From Gammaproteobacteria bacterium (lineage in GTDB: Bacteria > Pseudomonadota > Gammaproteobacteria > UWMA-0217), in contig DRPO01000147.1 of the NCBI GenBank assembly GCA_011330835.1, positions 1 to 7,046 on the forward strand: a DNA stretch of 7,046 bases. The letters run 5' to 3'. A program made the position numbers and the translations under genes. This document shows, piece by piece, positions 1 through 5,737 of this stretch. Every line of letters begins with the position of its first letter. Within the stretch, counting starts at the first letter, position 1. A model generated the notes under the pieces. That model ran no database searches and was not told the origin of the DNA. It was given only the letters and a program-made list of their open reading frames with translations.

Positions 1-460
1 AAAAACTTGACGTAGCGCCACTATGCCTGCGTTTTTACGCCTTGCTCTCGACGAAAACCTACGCACCCTAAATGGGGTATTCTTGAACGCAATAGGTATA
101 GAGCTATAGCTTGCCCCTGTCGTTCCCTCAGAGTCGTAGGTCGTCACAGGTGTTATGGCCGGTGACTGACGACAACCGACTGAACCATTGGATCAAGCAA
201 AATGATGTCCGACAGGCGAGCAAGCCGGTAGAGGGTCTTCCATAAGGGGGGGAGGACAGTCCGCCATCACTTGTAGTGATAGCCAGGATTGAAAAAGCAA
301 GCGGGGCAGACGCCACTCAAGACCCATGCCCGACACCGTCCATGGATTTTGTTGACGGGGCGGATTTTTTGGCCGGAGGGTTGACACGGCTTCTCATATC
401 AATAGTTGCAAAAGTACTTGCGCCCAGTATCCCGATATGCGGTTTCCCCCCTCACCCTAA
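1..460. other. Gene-free left edge, no supported feature
   Basis: No open frame here has a convincing start, ribosome binding site or recognisable protein family. The minus-strand frames covering about 128-387 are short, rich in Pro, Ser and Cys, and show no domain. A small perfect hairpin (6-bp arms, 3-nt loop) lies at 266-280. The stretch could be a decayed gene or the edge of a mobile or repeat element, but nothing in the sequence settles this. Confidence 0.5.
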
Positions 461-484
461 CCCTCTCCCCCAAAGGGGAGAGGG
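461..484. repeat. REP-like hairpin repeat (CCCTCTCCCC / GGGGAGAGGG)
   Basis: A perfect 10-bp inverted repeat with loop CAAA, preceded by CCCTCACCCTAA. This is the widely dispersed extragenic repeat of many proteobacteria, whose fortuitous translation reads PHPNPLPQRGEG. It is not followed by a T run on either strand, so I call it a repeat rather than a terminator. Only one copy is present in the window; its family is assigned from general knowledge. Confidence 0.8.
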
Positions 485-537
485 GACTATTGGGAGCGCC
501 AGCGTGCCTGCGAGAATATAAGCAACGATTAATAGAA

Positions 538-615
538 GGGTGGATCAAGAAGCGAAGCGACGGATCCACCGAATATCCCCCGTAAAACGGTGGATCCGCT
601 TCGCTTGATCCACCC
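538..615. repeat. Imperfect inverted repeat, GGTGGATC...GATCCACC element
   Basis: The left arm (538-571) begins GGGTGGATCAAG and ends GGATCCACCG. The right arm (588-615) is its reverse complement, apart from a few extra bases around the AAGCGAAGCGA core of the left arm. The arms are separated by 16 bp (AT-rich in its second half), and each arm is itself partly palindromic, so a cruciform or long hairpin can form. It resembles the GTGGATCC...GCGAAGCGGATCCACC extragenic elements common in gammaproteobacterial genomes. No coding frame is associated with it. Confidence 0.75.
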
Positions 616-633
616 TACGCTGTTCGAGCCTCT

Positions 634-710
634 CGTCATTCCCGCGAAGGCGGGAATCCAGTAGCCCAACTTGGATTCCGGGTCTTCGCTCCACTCAGCC
701 CGGAATGACG
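634..710. repeat. CGTCATTCCCGCGAAGGCGGGAATCCA inverted-repeat element
   Basis: The element starts CGTCATTCCCGCG and ends CCCGGAATGACG, so its outer ends are inverted copies (634-642 with 702-710). An inner pair GAATCCA (654-660) and TGGATTC (672-678) is also inverted. The left half folds alone into a 7-bp stem (TTCCCGC 639-645 with GCGGGAA 650-656). This layout is MITE-like and matches the very common 'CGTCATTCCCGCGAAGGCGGGAATCCAG' repeats of proteobacteria. It ends about 85 bp before the following nucleotidyltransferase start. Confidence 0.8.
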
Positions 711-795
711 GGAGGGGGCTACCCGATCGGGCGCTTGCGCATGTTGTTCAGGGTGATACGGTATGCGGCAAATGAAGTCATCATGGTTGGGCTGA

Positions 796-1605
796 ATGGA
801 GAAACGTACGTCAAACGGGATAACCCTGGATTGCGTTGGCTTGATCCCGGCGGCGGGGCGGGGGACGCGGCTGGGTGAACAATCGCTGAGCAAGGAGGTC
901 TTGCCGCTACCCGATGAATGCGGCCCGCCGGGCGAGGATCGGCGGGTTTCGGATTGTCTGCTGGAAGGTTTCCGGCGGGCGGGCATCGAGCAGGTTTTCT
1001 GGGTGATTCGGGAGGGTAAGTGGGATATCCCACGCCATTACGGAGATGGCCGCTCCCGGGACATGGCGTTCGCCTGGGTGATGATGGACGCTCCGTGGGG
1101 AACGCCGTTTTCGCTGGATCAGGCCTGGCCTTTCATAAAGGACAAGACGGTGGCGCTGGGGTTTCCCGATATTCAATTCAGGCCGCTGGTCGTCTACGCC
1201 CGGTTGCTGGAACAGTTGCGCTGTTCGGATGCCGATGTGATGCTGGCCGCCTTCCCCGCCGACAGGCCGGACAAGTTCGACATGCTCGATATCGACGGGC
1301 AAGGCCGGGTTTTGGAAATTCAAATCAAGCCGCCGCGCACGGAGTTGCAATACTGCTGGGCGAATGCGGTGTGGAAGCCGGCTTTTAGTCGCTATATGCA
1401 CCAATTCATTCAGCAGGCGCTGGATGAGTTCGATCTGTCGCGTCATCCCGAAATCTACGTGGGGACCGTGTTGCAGATGGCGATGGCTGAAGGATTCAGG
1501 GTCGAGGCCGTGCGGTTTCCCGAGGGCCGGGTGCTGGACCTGGGCACGCCGGAGGATTTTTCCCGGGTGGCGGGCTTCGAAGCAGGGACTGGCGGAGCTA
1601 CGTAG
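796..1605 (+). CDS. Sugar-nucleotidyltransferase (NTP_transferase family)
   Basis: A 269-aa cytoplasmic protein predicted to join a sugar 1-phosphate to a nucleoside triphosphate, giving an NDP-sugar and pyrophosphate. The family signature GLIPAAGRGTRLG lies at residues 15-27, followed by SKEVLPL (32-38) with the expected Lys33. GFPDIQF (122-128) occupies the place of the usual LGDN metal site and keeps Asp125. VLDLGTPEDF (246-255) matches the C-terminal 'D-x-GT' motif, with Asp248 as likely second metal ligand. The usual EKP motif is replaced by IKPP (177-180), so the sugar specificity may differ from RmlA, GalU or GlmU. An in-frame TGA at 793-795 lies directly before the ATG, so the protein cannot start earlier. 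No clear Shine-Dalgarno is visible; a later TTG at 841 would cut into the signature region. The gene stands alone between repeat elements, with no sugar-pathway partner in view. The family is well supported; the substrate is unknown. Confidence 0.88.
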   Translation: MEKRTSNGITLDCVGLIPAAGRGTRLGEQSLSKEVLPLPDECGPPGEDRRVSDCLLEGFRRAGIEQVFWVIREGKWDIPRHYGDGRSRDMAFAWVMMDAPWGTPFSLDQAWPFIKDKTVALGFPDIQFRPLVVYARLLEQLRCSDADVMLAAFPADRPDKFDMLDIDGQGRVLEIQIKPPRTELQYCWANAVWKPAFSRYMHQFIQQALDEFDLSRHPEIYVGTVLQMAMAEGFRVEAVRFPEGRVLDLGTPEDFSRVAGFEAGTGGAT

Positions 1606-1632
1606 GGATCGATGCGCCAACGGACGGGGAGC

Positions 1633-1650
1633 GCCGGCATCCCTGCCGGC
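1633..1650. repeat. GCCGGCA-TCCC-TGCCGGC hairpin
   Basis: A perfect 7-bp stem with a 4-nt loop, 28 bp after the nucleotidyltransferase stop. It has the look of the dispersed 'GCCGGCATCCCTGCCGGC' repeats. It lacks a following T run, so intrinsic termination is doubtful, although it could still slow transcription or protect the transcript's 3' end. Confidence 0.55.
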
Positions 1651-1763
1651 AAAGGCGTTGGAACTATCATGGTGGTTGCCGTTTTTCCGTAAGCCAGTTA
1701 CGGGGCGGGTTTCGCGCCCTGATACCTCGGACTTCTTTTCTGGCTCATGGCGCTCGGGCGCGA

Positions 1764-1797
1764 GTTACTTTTCTTTGCTCGCCCAAAGAAAAGTAAC
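1764..1797. repeat. GTTACTTTTCTTTG inverted repeat, head of a composite repeat
   Basis: A perfect 14-bp inverted repeat (1764-1777 with 1784-1797) around the 6-nt loop CTCGCC, followed by CAAAAGAAAGGGCGCCC. This core and its continuation form a known dispersed repeat type of gammaproteobacteria ('AGTTACTTTTCTTTG...CAAAGAAAAGTAACCAAAAGAAAGGG'). The short frames through it that read RPFFWLLFFGRAKK on the minus strand are by-products of the repeat, not genes. Confidence 0.8.
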
Positions 1798-1860
1798 CAA
1801 AAGAAAGGGCGCCCCCGTCGCCCGCTTATTCCCGCCTCGCCAGCGCGCCTTTGTCGGTCG

Positions 1861-1992
1861 GCTTGTACGCGCATCCCTGCGCGGACAAGCCTCAATCGGA
1901 CTTCCTGTCCGATTGCCCGAGTCGGCGCGCTGTCGAGGCGGAGCGGGCGAAGGGGGAGGAAAAGCCTTACGGCTCGTCGGGCTTCGCCCGAC
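1861..1992. repeat. Chain of short hairpins, continuation of the composite repeat
   Basis: Three stem-loops follow each other. At 1861-1890, GCTTGT pairs with ACAAGC around an inner CGCGCA/TGCGCG stem. At 1893-1915, CAATCGGAC pairs with GTCCGATTG around TTCCT. At 1976-1992, GTCGGGC pairs with GCCCGAC around TTC. Together with the GTTACTTTTC hairpin upstream they suggest one element of about 300 bp. No plausible protein is encoded here. That the parts belong to one mobile unit is an inference. Confidence 0.6.
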
Positions 1993-2042
1993 ATCGCCTG
2001 GGTTTGGGATTCTTCTGAGTCTTGCGCTTGAGCTTGCCCTGG

Positions 2043-2062
2043 GCGCGACGGCCTTGTCGCGC
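2043..2062. other. GC stem-loop after the beta-helix gene
   Basis: A perfect 7-bp stem GCGCGAC/GTCGCGC with a 6-nt loop, 19 bp beyond the stop of the minus-strand gene at 2082. It has no T run on the minus strand, so it is a weak terminator candidate. It may simply be the last hairpin of the composite repeat next to it. Confidence 0.35.
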
Positions 2063-2081
2063 TGGGTGGGAGAAATGCGGT

Positions 2082-3275
2082 CTAAACTTGACGATTCCCC
2101 GAAAAATACCGCGTATTCAGGCTGGCGAACAGGTTACGGGGCAGGATGTCGTCGCTGAGCCCGCCGCTGTTGTTTTTGTCCCAGTGCCAGGTGTTGCCGG
2201 TTTCGCTGACCTGGCTGCAGGAGCCGCGATCCGCCCAGAAGGGGTTGGCGACGTCGTCGGCGCGGATGGCGTAGGCTTCGTTGCCGGTGAGAGCGATCGA
2301 GTGGCATTCCAGCGTTTCGGAGTAGTCGAACACCATGATGCCGCCGCCGGGGGTGGGGTTGTGCTCCCGGTTGTAGGGGTGTTTCGACAAGCCGAGGGCG
2401 TGTTCCAGCGGCAGGTAGATCCGGTTGCCGCTGATGTCGTAATCATGGCCGCCGGCGACGCCGATGCCGATGGACTGCATTCTCACGCAGGTGTTGTTGC
2501 GGATCTTGACATGGTGGGCGTAAAGCGTGGTTGCGCCCACGGCGTCGCCAACGATGATGCCGGTGCCGGTGCTGGAGCCGGGGGTGTCGCCGCGCAACTG
2601 GTTGCCTTCGATGACTGCCCAGGAGGAGGCGACGCCGCCGGAATTCCAGAAGCTGATGCAGTCTTCCAGGTAGGGGGCGTTGGCGCCGGAGTTGTCCACG
2701 ATGTTCCAGGAAACGGAGTTGCCCGGTCCGGTGACGTTGATGAAGGACACCGCGTTTTGCGCCCAATAGGCGCCGTAGCCGTGATTGAGCACCGCGATCT
2801 GGCCGATATCCTTGAATTCGTTGTGATCCACGCGGATGATCGAGGATTCGCTGACGCGGATGGCCTGGCCGCAATTGACGAAACGATTGCCGTGGATCTT
2901 GATGTCGGCGGCGTTGTCCACCCGGATGGCCCAGCGGGCGTTTTCGAACAGGCAGTCGGTGATTTCGATATTCAGACGCTGGTTGGGATGATCGCCGCGA
3001 ATGTGGATGGCGTAACTGCCGTCGTCTAGCACATCCTTGAAATGTTTCCCGGAGATCACGACATTGGCGTCGCTTGCGGTGAGCGTCAGGGGAGCGCTGG
3101 GCGTGAGCGGCGTCGTTGGCTCTCCAGTCAATGTGATTCCTCGCCCGGCGGCTTCGTCCGGGTTCTCGAGACGTTCGCCAAAGTCGCTGGACAGGGCGAT
3201 GCGTCTGGAAATGGCCGTCGAAAGCGCGGGGGTGGTCAGGGCGGTCAGGGCTAACAGAAATTGTCTTCGATTCAT
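2082..3275 (-). CDS. Exported right-handed parallel beta-helix repeat protein
   Basis: A 397-aa protein predicted to cross the inner membrane and fold outside the cytoplasm as a right-handed parallel beta-helix, a scaffold shared by pectate-lyase-like enzymes, NosD-type proteins and carbohydrate-binding surface proteins. The N-terminus MNRRQFLLALTAL has an RRxFL twin-arginine-like motif, a hydrophobic stretch and a likely cleavage site after Ala21 (LSTA), suggesting Tat or Sec export. From about residue 70 to 340, short strand-turn repeats recur, such as ITDCLFENARWAIRV, IKIHGNRFVNCGQAIRV and IIRVDHNEFKDIGQIAV, with Asn-rich turns (HGN, DHN, EGN, IRN, SGN, TGN). No catalytic set can be named. 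The frame stays open to 3506, but the start at 3275 is chosen because AAAGG lies 4 nt upstream and the signal peptide begins there; the ATG at 3290 would add only MKKGF. It is divergent from the ferritin-like gene. The fold is confident, the activity unknown. Confidence 0.88.
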   Translation of the reverse strand: MNRRQFLLALTALTTPALSTAISRRIALSSDFGERLENPDEAAGRGITLTGEPTTPLTPSAPLTLTASDANVVISGKHFKDVLDDGSYAIHIRGDHPNQRLNIEITDCLFENARWAIRVDNAADIKIHGNRFVNCGQAIRVSESSIIRVDHNEFKDIGQIAVLNHGYGAYWAQNAVSFINVTGPGNSVSWNIVDNSGANAPYLEDCISFWNSGGVASSWAVIEGNQLRGDTPGSSTGTGIIVGDAVGATTLYAHHVKIRNNTCVRMQSIGIGVAGGHDYDISGNRIYLPLEHALGLSKHPYNREHNPTPGGGIMVFDYSETLECHSIALTGNEAYAIRADDVANPFWADRGSCSQVSETGNTWHWDKNNSGGLSDDILPRNLFASLNTRYFSGNRQV

Positions 3276-3504
3276 AAAACCTTTCTTCATGATTGTTGGT
3301 ATGGGATAGCGTGAGCTGCCCTGCGTCGCTATGTCCTGTGAATTATGGCGGAAAATGGGGGGCGGGTGAGGACCGCTTGCCGGCAAATTTGTTCCGCCAT
3401 GGCGCCATTGGTCGGGAAATGGGGAATTCTGTGAACCGTGTCTCCCTCGAAGCGGTCCGCGCCATCGGGTAAACTGGCGCATTCTTTCCAGAGGGCGCGC
3501 CGTC

Positions 3505-4302
3505 ATGACCGAATCTGTTTTTCAGGCCGCGCTGGCCGTGCTCGAATGTTGTGATGTCGAGGCCAAATGTCAGGGCGCCGGGAGGCTGTTGAAGCGTTTC
3601 CTGGCCAATGAGTTGACGCTGGACGCCGCCGATCCGCCGAAGGCGATACCGGAGCCGGGTCGACCGGGCAGGCCGGAGTTGGTTTCGCCCCGTGATCTGC
3701 CCCGGCGCGGGCTGGCCAGCCGGGAGGGGCGGGCCGCGTTCATTCATGCGCTGGCGCATATCGAGTTCAACGCGATCAATCTGGCGCTGGACGCGGCCTA
3801 CCGGTTTAGGGGGCTGCCTTGGGCGTTTTATCGGGACTGGTTGACCGTGGCGGCGGAAGAAGCTCGTCATTTCCAGCTGTTACAGGCCCGGTTGCGGGAA
3901 CTGGGGAGTGAGTATGGCGATTTCCCGGCGCACAACGGACTCTGGGATATGGCCGTGAAAACCGATGATGATGTGCTCAAACGCATGGCGCTGGGACCCC
4001 GGCTGTTCGAGGCGCGCGGGCTGGATGTCACACCCGGCATGATGAAACGACTGAAGGCGGTGGGCGATTTCGAGACGGCGGCTTGCCTGAAGGTGATCTA
4101 CGAGGATGAGATTGGTCATGTGCGCATGGGCAGCGAATGGTTCGTCGCCGCCTGTCGCGAGCGCGGCGTCGAGCCGGAGGCCGAATTTCTCAGGCTGGTG
4201 AAGGCGAATTTTCCACGCCAGTTGCGAGGCGAGCTGAACCATGAAGCCAGGCTCGCGGCGGGATTTTCCCGAGATGAGCTGGCGTCTTTTAGAGGTGTGT
4301 AA
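3505..4302 (+). CDS. DUF455 / ferritin-like domain protein
   Basis: A 265-aa cytoplasmic protein of the DUF455 family, in the ferritin-like superfamily of four-helix bundles that hold a di-iron centre. Candidate ligands follow the usual E...ExxH...E...ExxH plan: Glu87 in HIEFNAINLALD, Glu119 and His122 in EEARHF, Glu169 in RLFEARGLD, and Glu202 and His205 in EDEIGHV. The first 70 residues are a helical N-terminal part with a Pro-rich linker (PPKAIPEPGRPGRPE). The superfamily includes oxidases, hydroxylases such as the tRNA hydroxylase MiaE, and iron-storage proteins; the true reaction of DUF455 is not established to my knowledge. An AGAGGG lies upstream of the ATG with about 8 bases between. 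The next gene starts 6 bp after its stop, so the two probably form one transcript. The overlapping minus-strand frames are shadows. Confidence 0.9.
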   Translation: MTESVFQAALAVLECCDVEAKCQGAGRLLKRFLANELTLDAADPPKAIPEPGRPGRPELVSPRDLPRRGLASREGRAAFIHALAHIEFNAINLALDAAYRFRGLPWAFYRDWLTVAAEEARHFQLLQARLRELGSEYGDFPAHNGLWDMAVKTDDDVLKRMALGPRLFEARGLDVTPGMMKRLKAVGDFETAACLKVIYEDEIGHVRMGSEWFVAACRERGVEPEAEFLRLVKANFPRQLRGELNHEARLAAGFSRDELASFRGV

Positions 4303-4308
4303 ATAACC

Positions 4309-5040
4309 ATGATCTGGAAAGTTCTTCAGTCTGTCGCCATTATTCTATTGCTTGTTCCCGCTTCCGCCTGTACATCGCGGACTGCGCCGCAAGAACCTGT
4401 CGAATTGAAAGCGCGGGTATTTCTTTTTCAGGAACAAGAGAAGGATATCGATCCTTATCCGGTCAGAATGCTGGTGACGGCGGATTTCCTGCGCATGGAT
4501 GAAGGGAGCGCCAACGATGACTTTTTGTTATTCGACCGAAAAAAGCAGGTTGTTTTCAGCGTCAACCGTGATACGCAATCCTACTATCGTTTCGAGCGCC
4601 GAAATGTTGGCAGAGACGGGAAAAGAAAGCCGAAGCTGACGGTTGCCGACAATGATGTCTCCGACATGCCGCTATTCCAGGGCAAAAAGCCGCGTTACAG
4701 GACTTATTTCGCCAATGGCGATCGCTGTCTGGACGTGGTTTCCGCGCCAGGATTCGACGAAGACGCGGTTGCCGCTATCCGGGGTTATCTGAACGTCATG
4801 TCGGATGAACACGCGGCGACCCTGGATCAGACGCCCAGGGATATGCAGGCCGATTGCATGCTGGCGGATTTTGTCTATGCCCCTGTTCGGCACTTGAACG
4901 ATGGCTTCCCCCTTCGGGAGTGGGACTATCGCGGCTATAGCCGGACGCTAATCGATGTCGGGGAAGAAACGGTGCGGACGAGCTTGTTCGAACTGCCCGA
5001 AGGGTACCAGCAGGCGAATACCGTTGCGGGGCGAGAATGA
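4309..5040 (+). CDS. Uncharacterised exported protein, possible lipoprotein
   Basis: A 243-aa protein of no function I can name. The N-terminus MIWKVLQSVAIILLLVPASAC is a classic signal peptide: a Lys, a hydrophobic core at about 5-16, then PASA before Cys21. Cys21 could be lipid-anchored, but Pro at -4 and Ala at -3 make the lipobox atypical; ordinary cleavage after ASA is equally possible. The mature part is hydrophilic and beta-rich, with a segment LRMDEGSANDDFLLFDRKK (61-79) followed by VVFSV, reminiscent of small periplasmic proteins of methanotroph-like gammaproteobacteria whose role is unknown. Two Cys outside the signal region (140 and 183) could form a disulfide. It lies 6 bp after the ferritin-like gene, with AGAGGTG inside that gene's 3' end about 11 bases before the ATG as likely ribosome binding site, so translation is probably coupled. 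The C-terminus is short and charged (AGRE). Confidence 0.8.
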   Translation: MIWKVLQSVAIILLLVPASACTSRTAPQEPVELKARVFLFQEQEKDIDPYPVRMLVTADFLRMDEGSANDDFLLFDRKKQVVFSVNRDTQSYYRFERRNVGRDGKRKPKLTVADNDVSDMPLFQGKKPRYRTYFANGDRCLDVVSAPGFDEDAVAAIRGYLNVMSDEHAATLDQTPRDMQADCMLADFVYAPVRHLNDGFPLREWDYRGYSRTLIDVGEETVRTSLFELPEGYQQANTVAGRE

Positions 5041-5099
5041 TCGGTGCTTTTTCGGTGCTGCTTTGCCGGTATTCTTGGTCGCGAGAGGTATAAAACAAT

Positions 5100-5129
5100 C
5101 AGGGAGCCCGCCGGACGGCGGACCCCCTG
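5100..5129 (-). terminator. Intrinsic terminator of the 64-aa gene
   Basis: A hairpin with arms CAGGGAGCCCGCCG (5100-5113) and CGGCGGACCCCCTG (5116-5129), paired except for one mismatch and one near-wobble position. Read on the minus strand it is followed by ATTGTTTTAT, a reasonable U-rich tail. It begins 9 bp after the stop of the minus-strand 64-aa gene. On the plus strand there is no T run, so it would end the opposing transcript of the exported-protein gene poorly, if at all. Confidence 0.7.
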
Positions 5130-5138
5130 GAAGGGAGG

Positions 5139-5333
5139 TTATTCCCGGAAGATTTTGCCCAACGGATAGTGGCTTTCCGCCGCGAGTCCGTCGCCGACGG
5201 ACTTGATCACGGTGCGGAAGTTTTCGGATATCCGATGCAGCCTGGTCTCGGATGAGGTGGTTTTGTCTTGATGGGGGTTGATATTGCTGTTACTGGCGCC
5301 GCCTGGAAATGGCGTGACGTTTTCGTTTCGCAT
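5139..5333 (-). CDS. Small 64-aa hypothetical protein
   Basis: A 64-aa hydrophilic protein beginning MRNENVTPFPGGASN. I do not recognise its family. There is no signal peptide, membrane segment or Cys. The first half is Asn, Ser and Thr rich and probably disordered; the second half (ETRLHRISENFRTVIKSVGDGL) could form one amphipathic helix, followed by AAESHYPLGKIFRE. Support for a real gene is good: the Shine-Dalgarno TAGGAG is 6 nt before the ATG, an in-frame TAG overlapping that site rules out any longer form, codon third positions are mostly G or C as in the neighbouring genes, and a terminator hairpin follows the stop. A predicted promoter lies about 210 bp upstream. It is downstream of the motor genes on the same strand, but the 400-bp gap and its own promoter suggest separate control. 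Confidence 0.75.
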   Translation of the reverse strand: MRNENVTPFPGGASNSNINPHQDKTTSSETRLHRISENFRTVIKSVGDGLAAESHYPLGKIFRE

Positions 5334-5472
5334 AATCAGCTCCTATCGCATGTCGGGATGTAACCGGGACGCTATCCGAAGCGACCGGCCCGCCAGACAA
5401 CTTTTCCGGAACATCATGAGGTTTTTCGCTATGGCTCAGCGAAACGCGGGTTCCAGAGGCCTTGCCTGTCAT
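5290..5472 (-). CDS. Possible 60-aa leader ORF overlapping the 64-aa gene
   Basis: A 60-aa frame beginning MTGKASGTRVSLSH and ending in the basic tail KRKRHAISRRRQ. GGAGAAAAAGG precedes the ATG, so it could be translated. It lies in the leader of the 64-aa gene and overlaps its first 44 bases in another frame; the basic tail is exactly the overlap region and so may be only a by-product of the other gene's codons. No domain is seen. It could be a regulatory leader peptide that couples translation to the downstream gene, or chance. Low confidence. Confidence 0.3.
   Translation of the reverse strand: MTGKASGTRVSLSHSEKPHDVPEKLSGGPVASDSVPVTSRHAIGADYAKRKRHAISRRRQ
5340..5345 (-). promoter_or_regulatory. 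Ribosome binding site TAGGAG that fixes the small gene's start
   Basis: TAGGAG on the minus strand with a 6-nt spacer (CTGATT) before the ATG at 5333. Its TAG is in frame with the gene and stops any upstream extension, so the start is effectively decided by this site. Confidence 0.75.
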
Positions 5473-5485
5473 GACCTTTTTCTCC

Positions 5486-5507
5486 GGGTCGTTCCGCGGA
5501 ACAGCCC
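5486..5507. promoter_or_regulatory. Palindrome GTTCCGCGGAAC in the small-gene leader
   Basis: A perfect 12-bp palindrome (5491-5502) flanked by GGG and CCC that can extend the pairing. It sits between the predicted promoter and the possible 60-aa leader ORF. As DNA it could bind a dimeric regulator; as RNA it could form a stem early in the leader. Function is an inference from position and symmetry only. Confidence 0.4.
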
Positions 5508-5540
5508 CGATCCAACTCGATATTTTGTGTCGGAGTCAAA

Positions 5541-5569
5541 TTTGTAGGTCAAAATGTGAAGGGTGTCAA
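5541..5569 (-). promoter_or_regulatory. Predicted sigma70-type promoter of the small-gene unit
   Basis: On the minus strand a perfect -35 TTGACA (5564-5569) is followed after exactly 17 bp by TACAAA (5541-5546), a 4 of 6 match to the -10 box. The region is AT-rich compared with the rest of the window. Transcription would begin near 5534, about 200 nt before the 64-aa gene. The 6-mer TTTGAC occurs three times here on the minus strand (5565-5570, 5548-5553, 5535-5540). Confidence 0.55.
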
Positions 5570-5737
5570 ACGCAATTCTGTTGCATTTTTGCCGGTTTTT
5601 TGCCTTGAAATTGGCTGAAGTGGAGAAATTGGGTATTGATACGGGTTATGCAGCCATCAAATGGTTTTTGTAACAATAGGTTACGTGTGGTCGTTGTCTT
5701 GCGGTCTGTTTTTGCCGCCTGTTGTATTTTTACCAAA

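Noticed and set aside
276..521. 81-aa plus-strand frame
   Set aside because: It ends by reading through the CCCTCTCCCC repeat (PHPNPLPQRGEG), has no ribosome binding site and no domain.
741..884. 46-codon plus-strand frame starting with ATG before the nucleotidyltransferase
   Set aside because: It mostly overlaps the nucleotidyltransferase in another frame and ends in a Gly-rich shadow of the GRGTRLG signature. No evidence of coding beyond being open.
907..1620. 237-aa minus-strand open frame
   Set aside because: Antisense to the nucleotidyltransferase, His, Pro and Arg rich, no domain. The plus frame has the full family signature.
1698..1994. Small frames on both strands inside the composite repeat
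   Set aside because: Their sequences (RPFFWLLFFGRAKK and similar) are translations of a dispersed repeat.
2022..3029. 335-aa plus-strand open frame
   Set aside because: It lies opposite the beta-helix gene. Its Val, Ala, Gly and Asp-rich sequence without domains is the expected shadow of a GC-rich gene; the minus frame has the signal peptide and repeat pattern.
3276..3506. N-terminal extension of the beta-helix protein to 3506
   Set aside because: The extra 77 residues are Pro and Arg rich and would place the signal peptide inside the protein. The start at 3275 has AAAGG just upstream.
5670..5684. GTAAC/GTTAC stem after the motor B gene as terminator
   Set aside because: Only 5 bp, and on the minus strand it is followed by A, not T. 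It cannot be called an intrinsic terminator.
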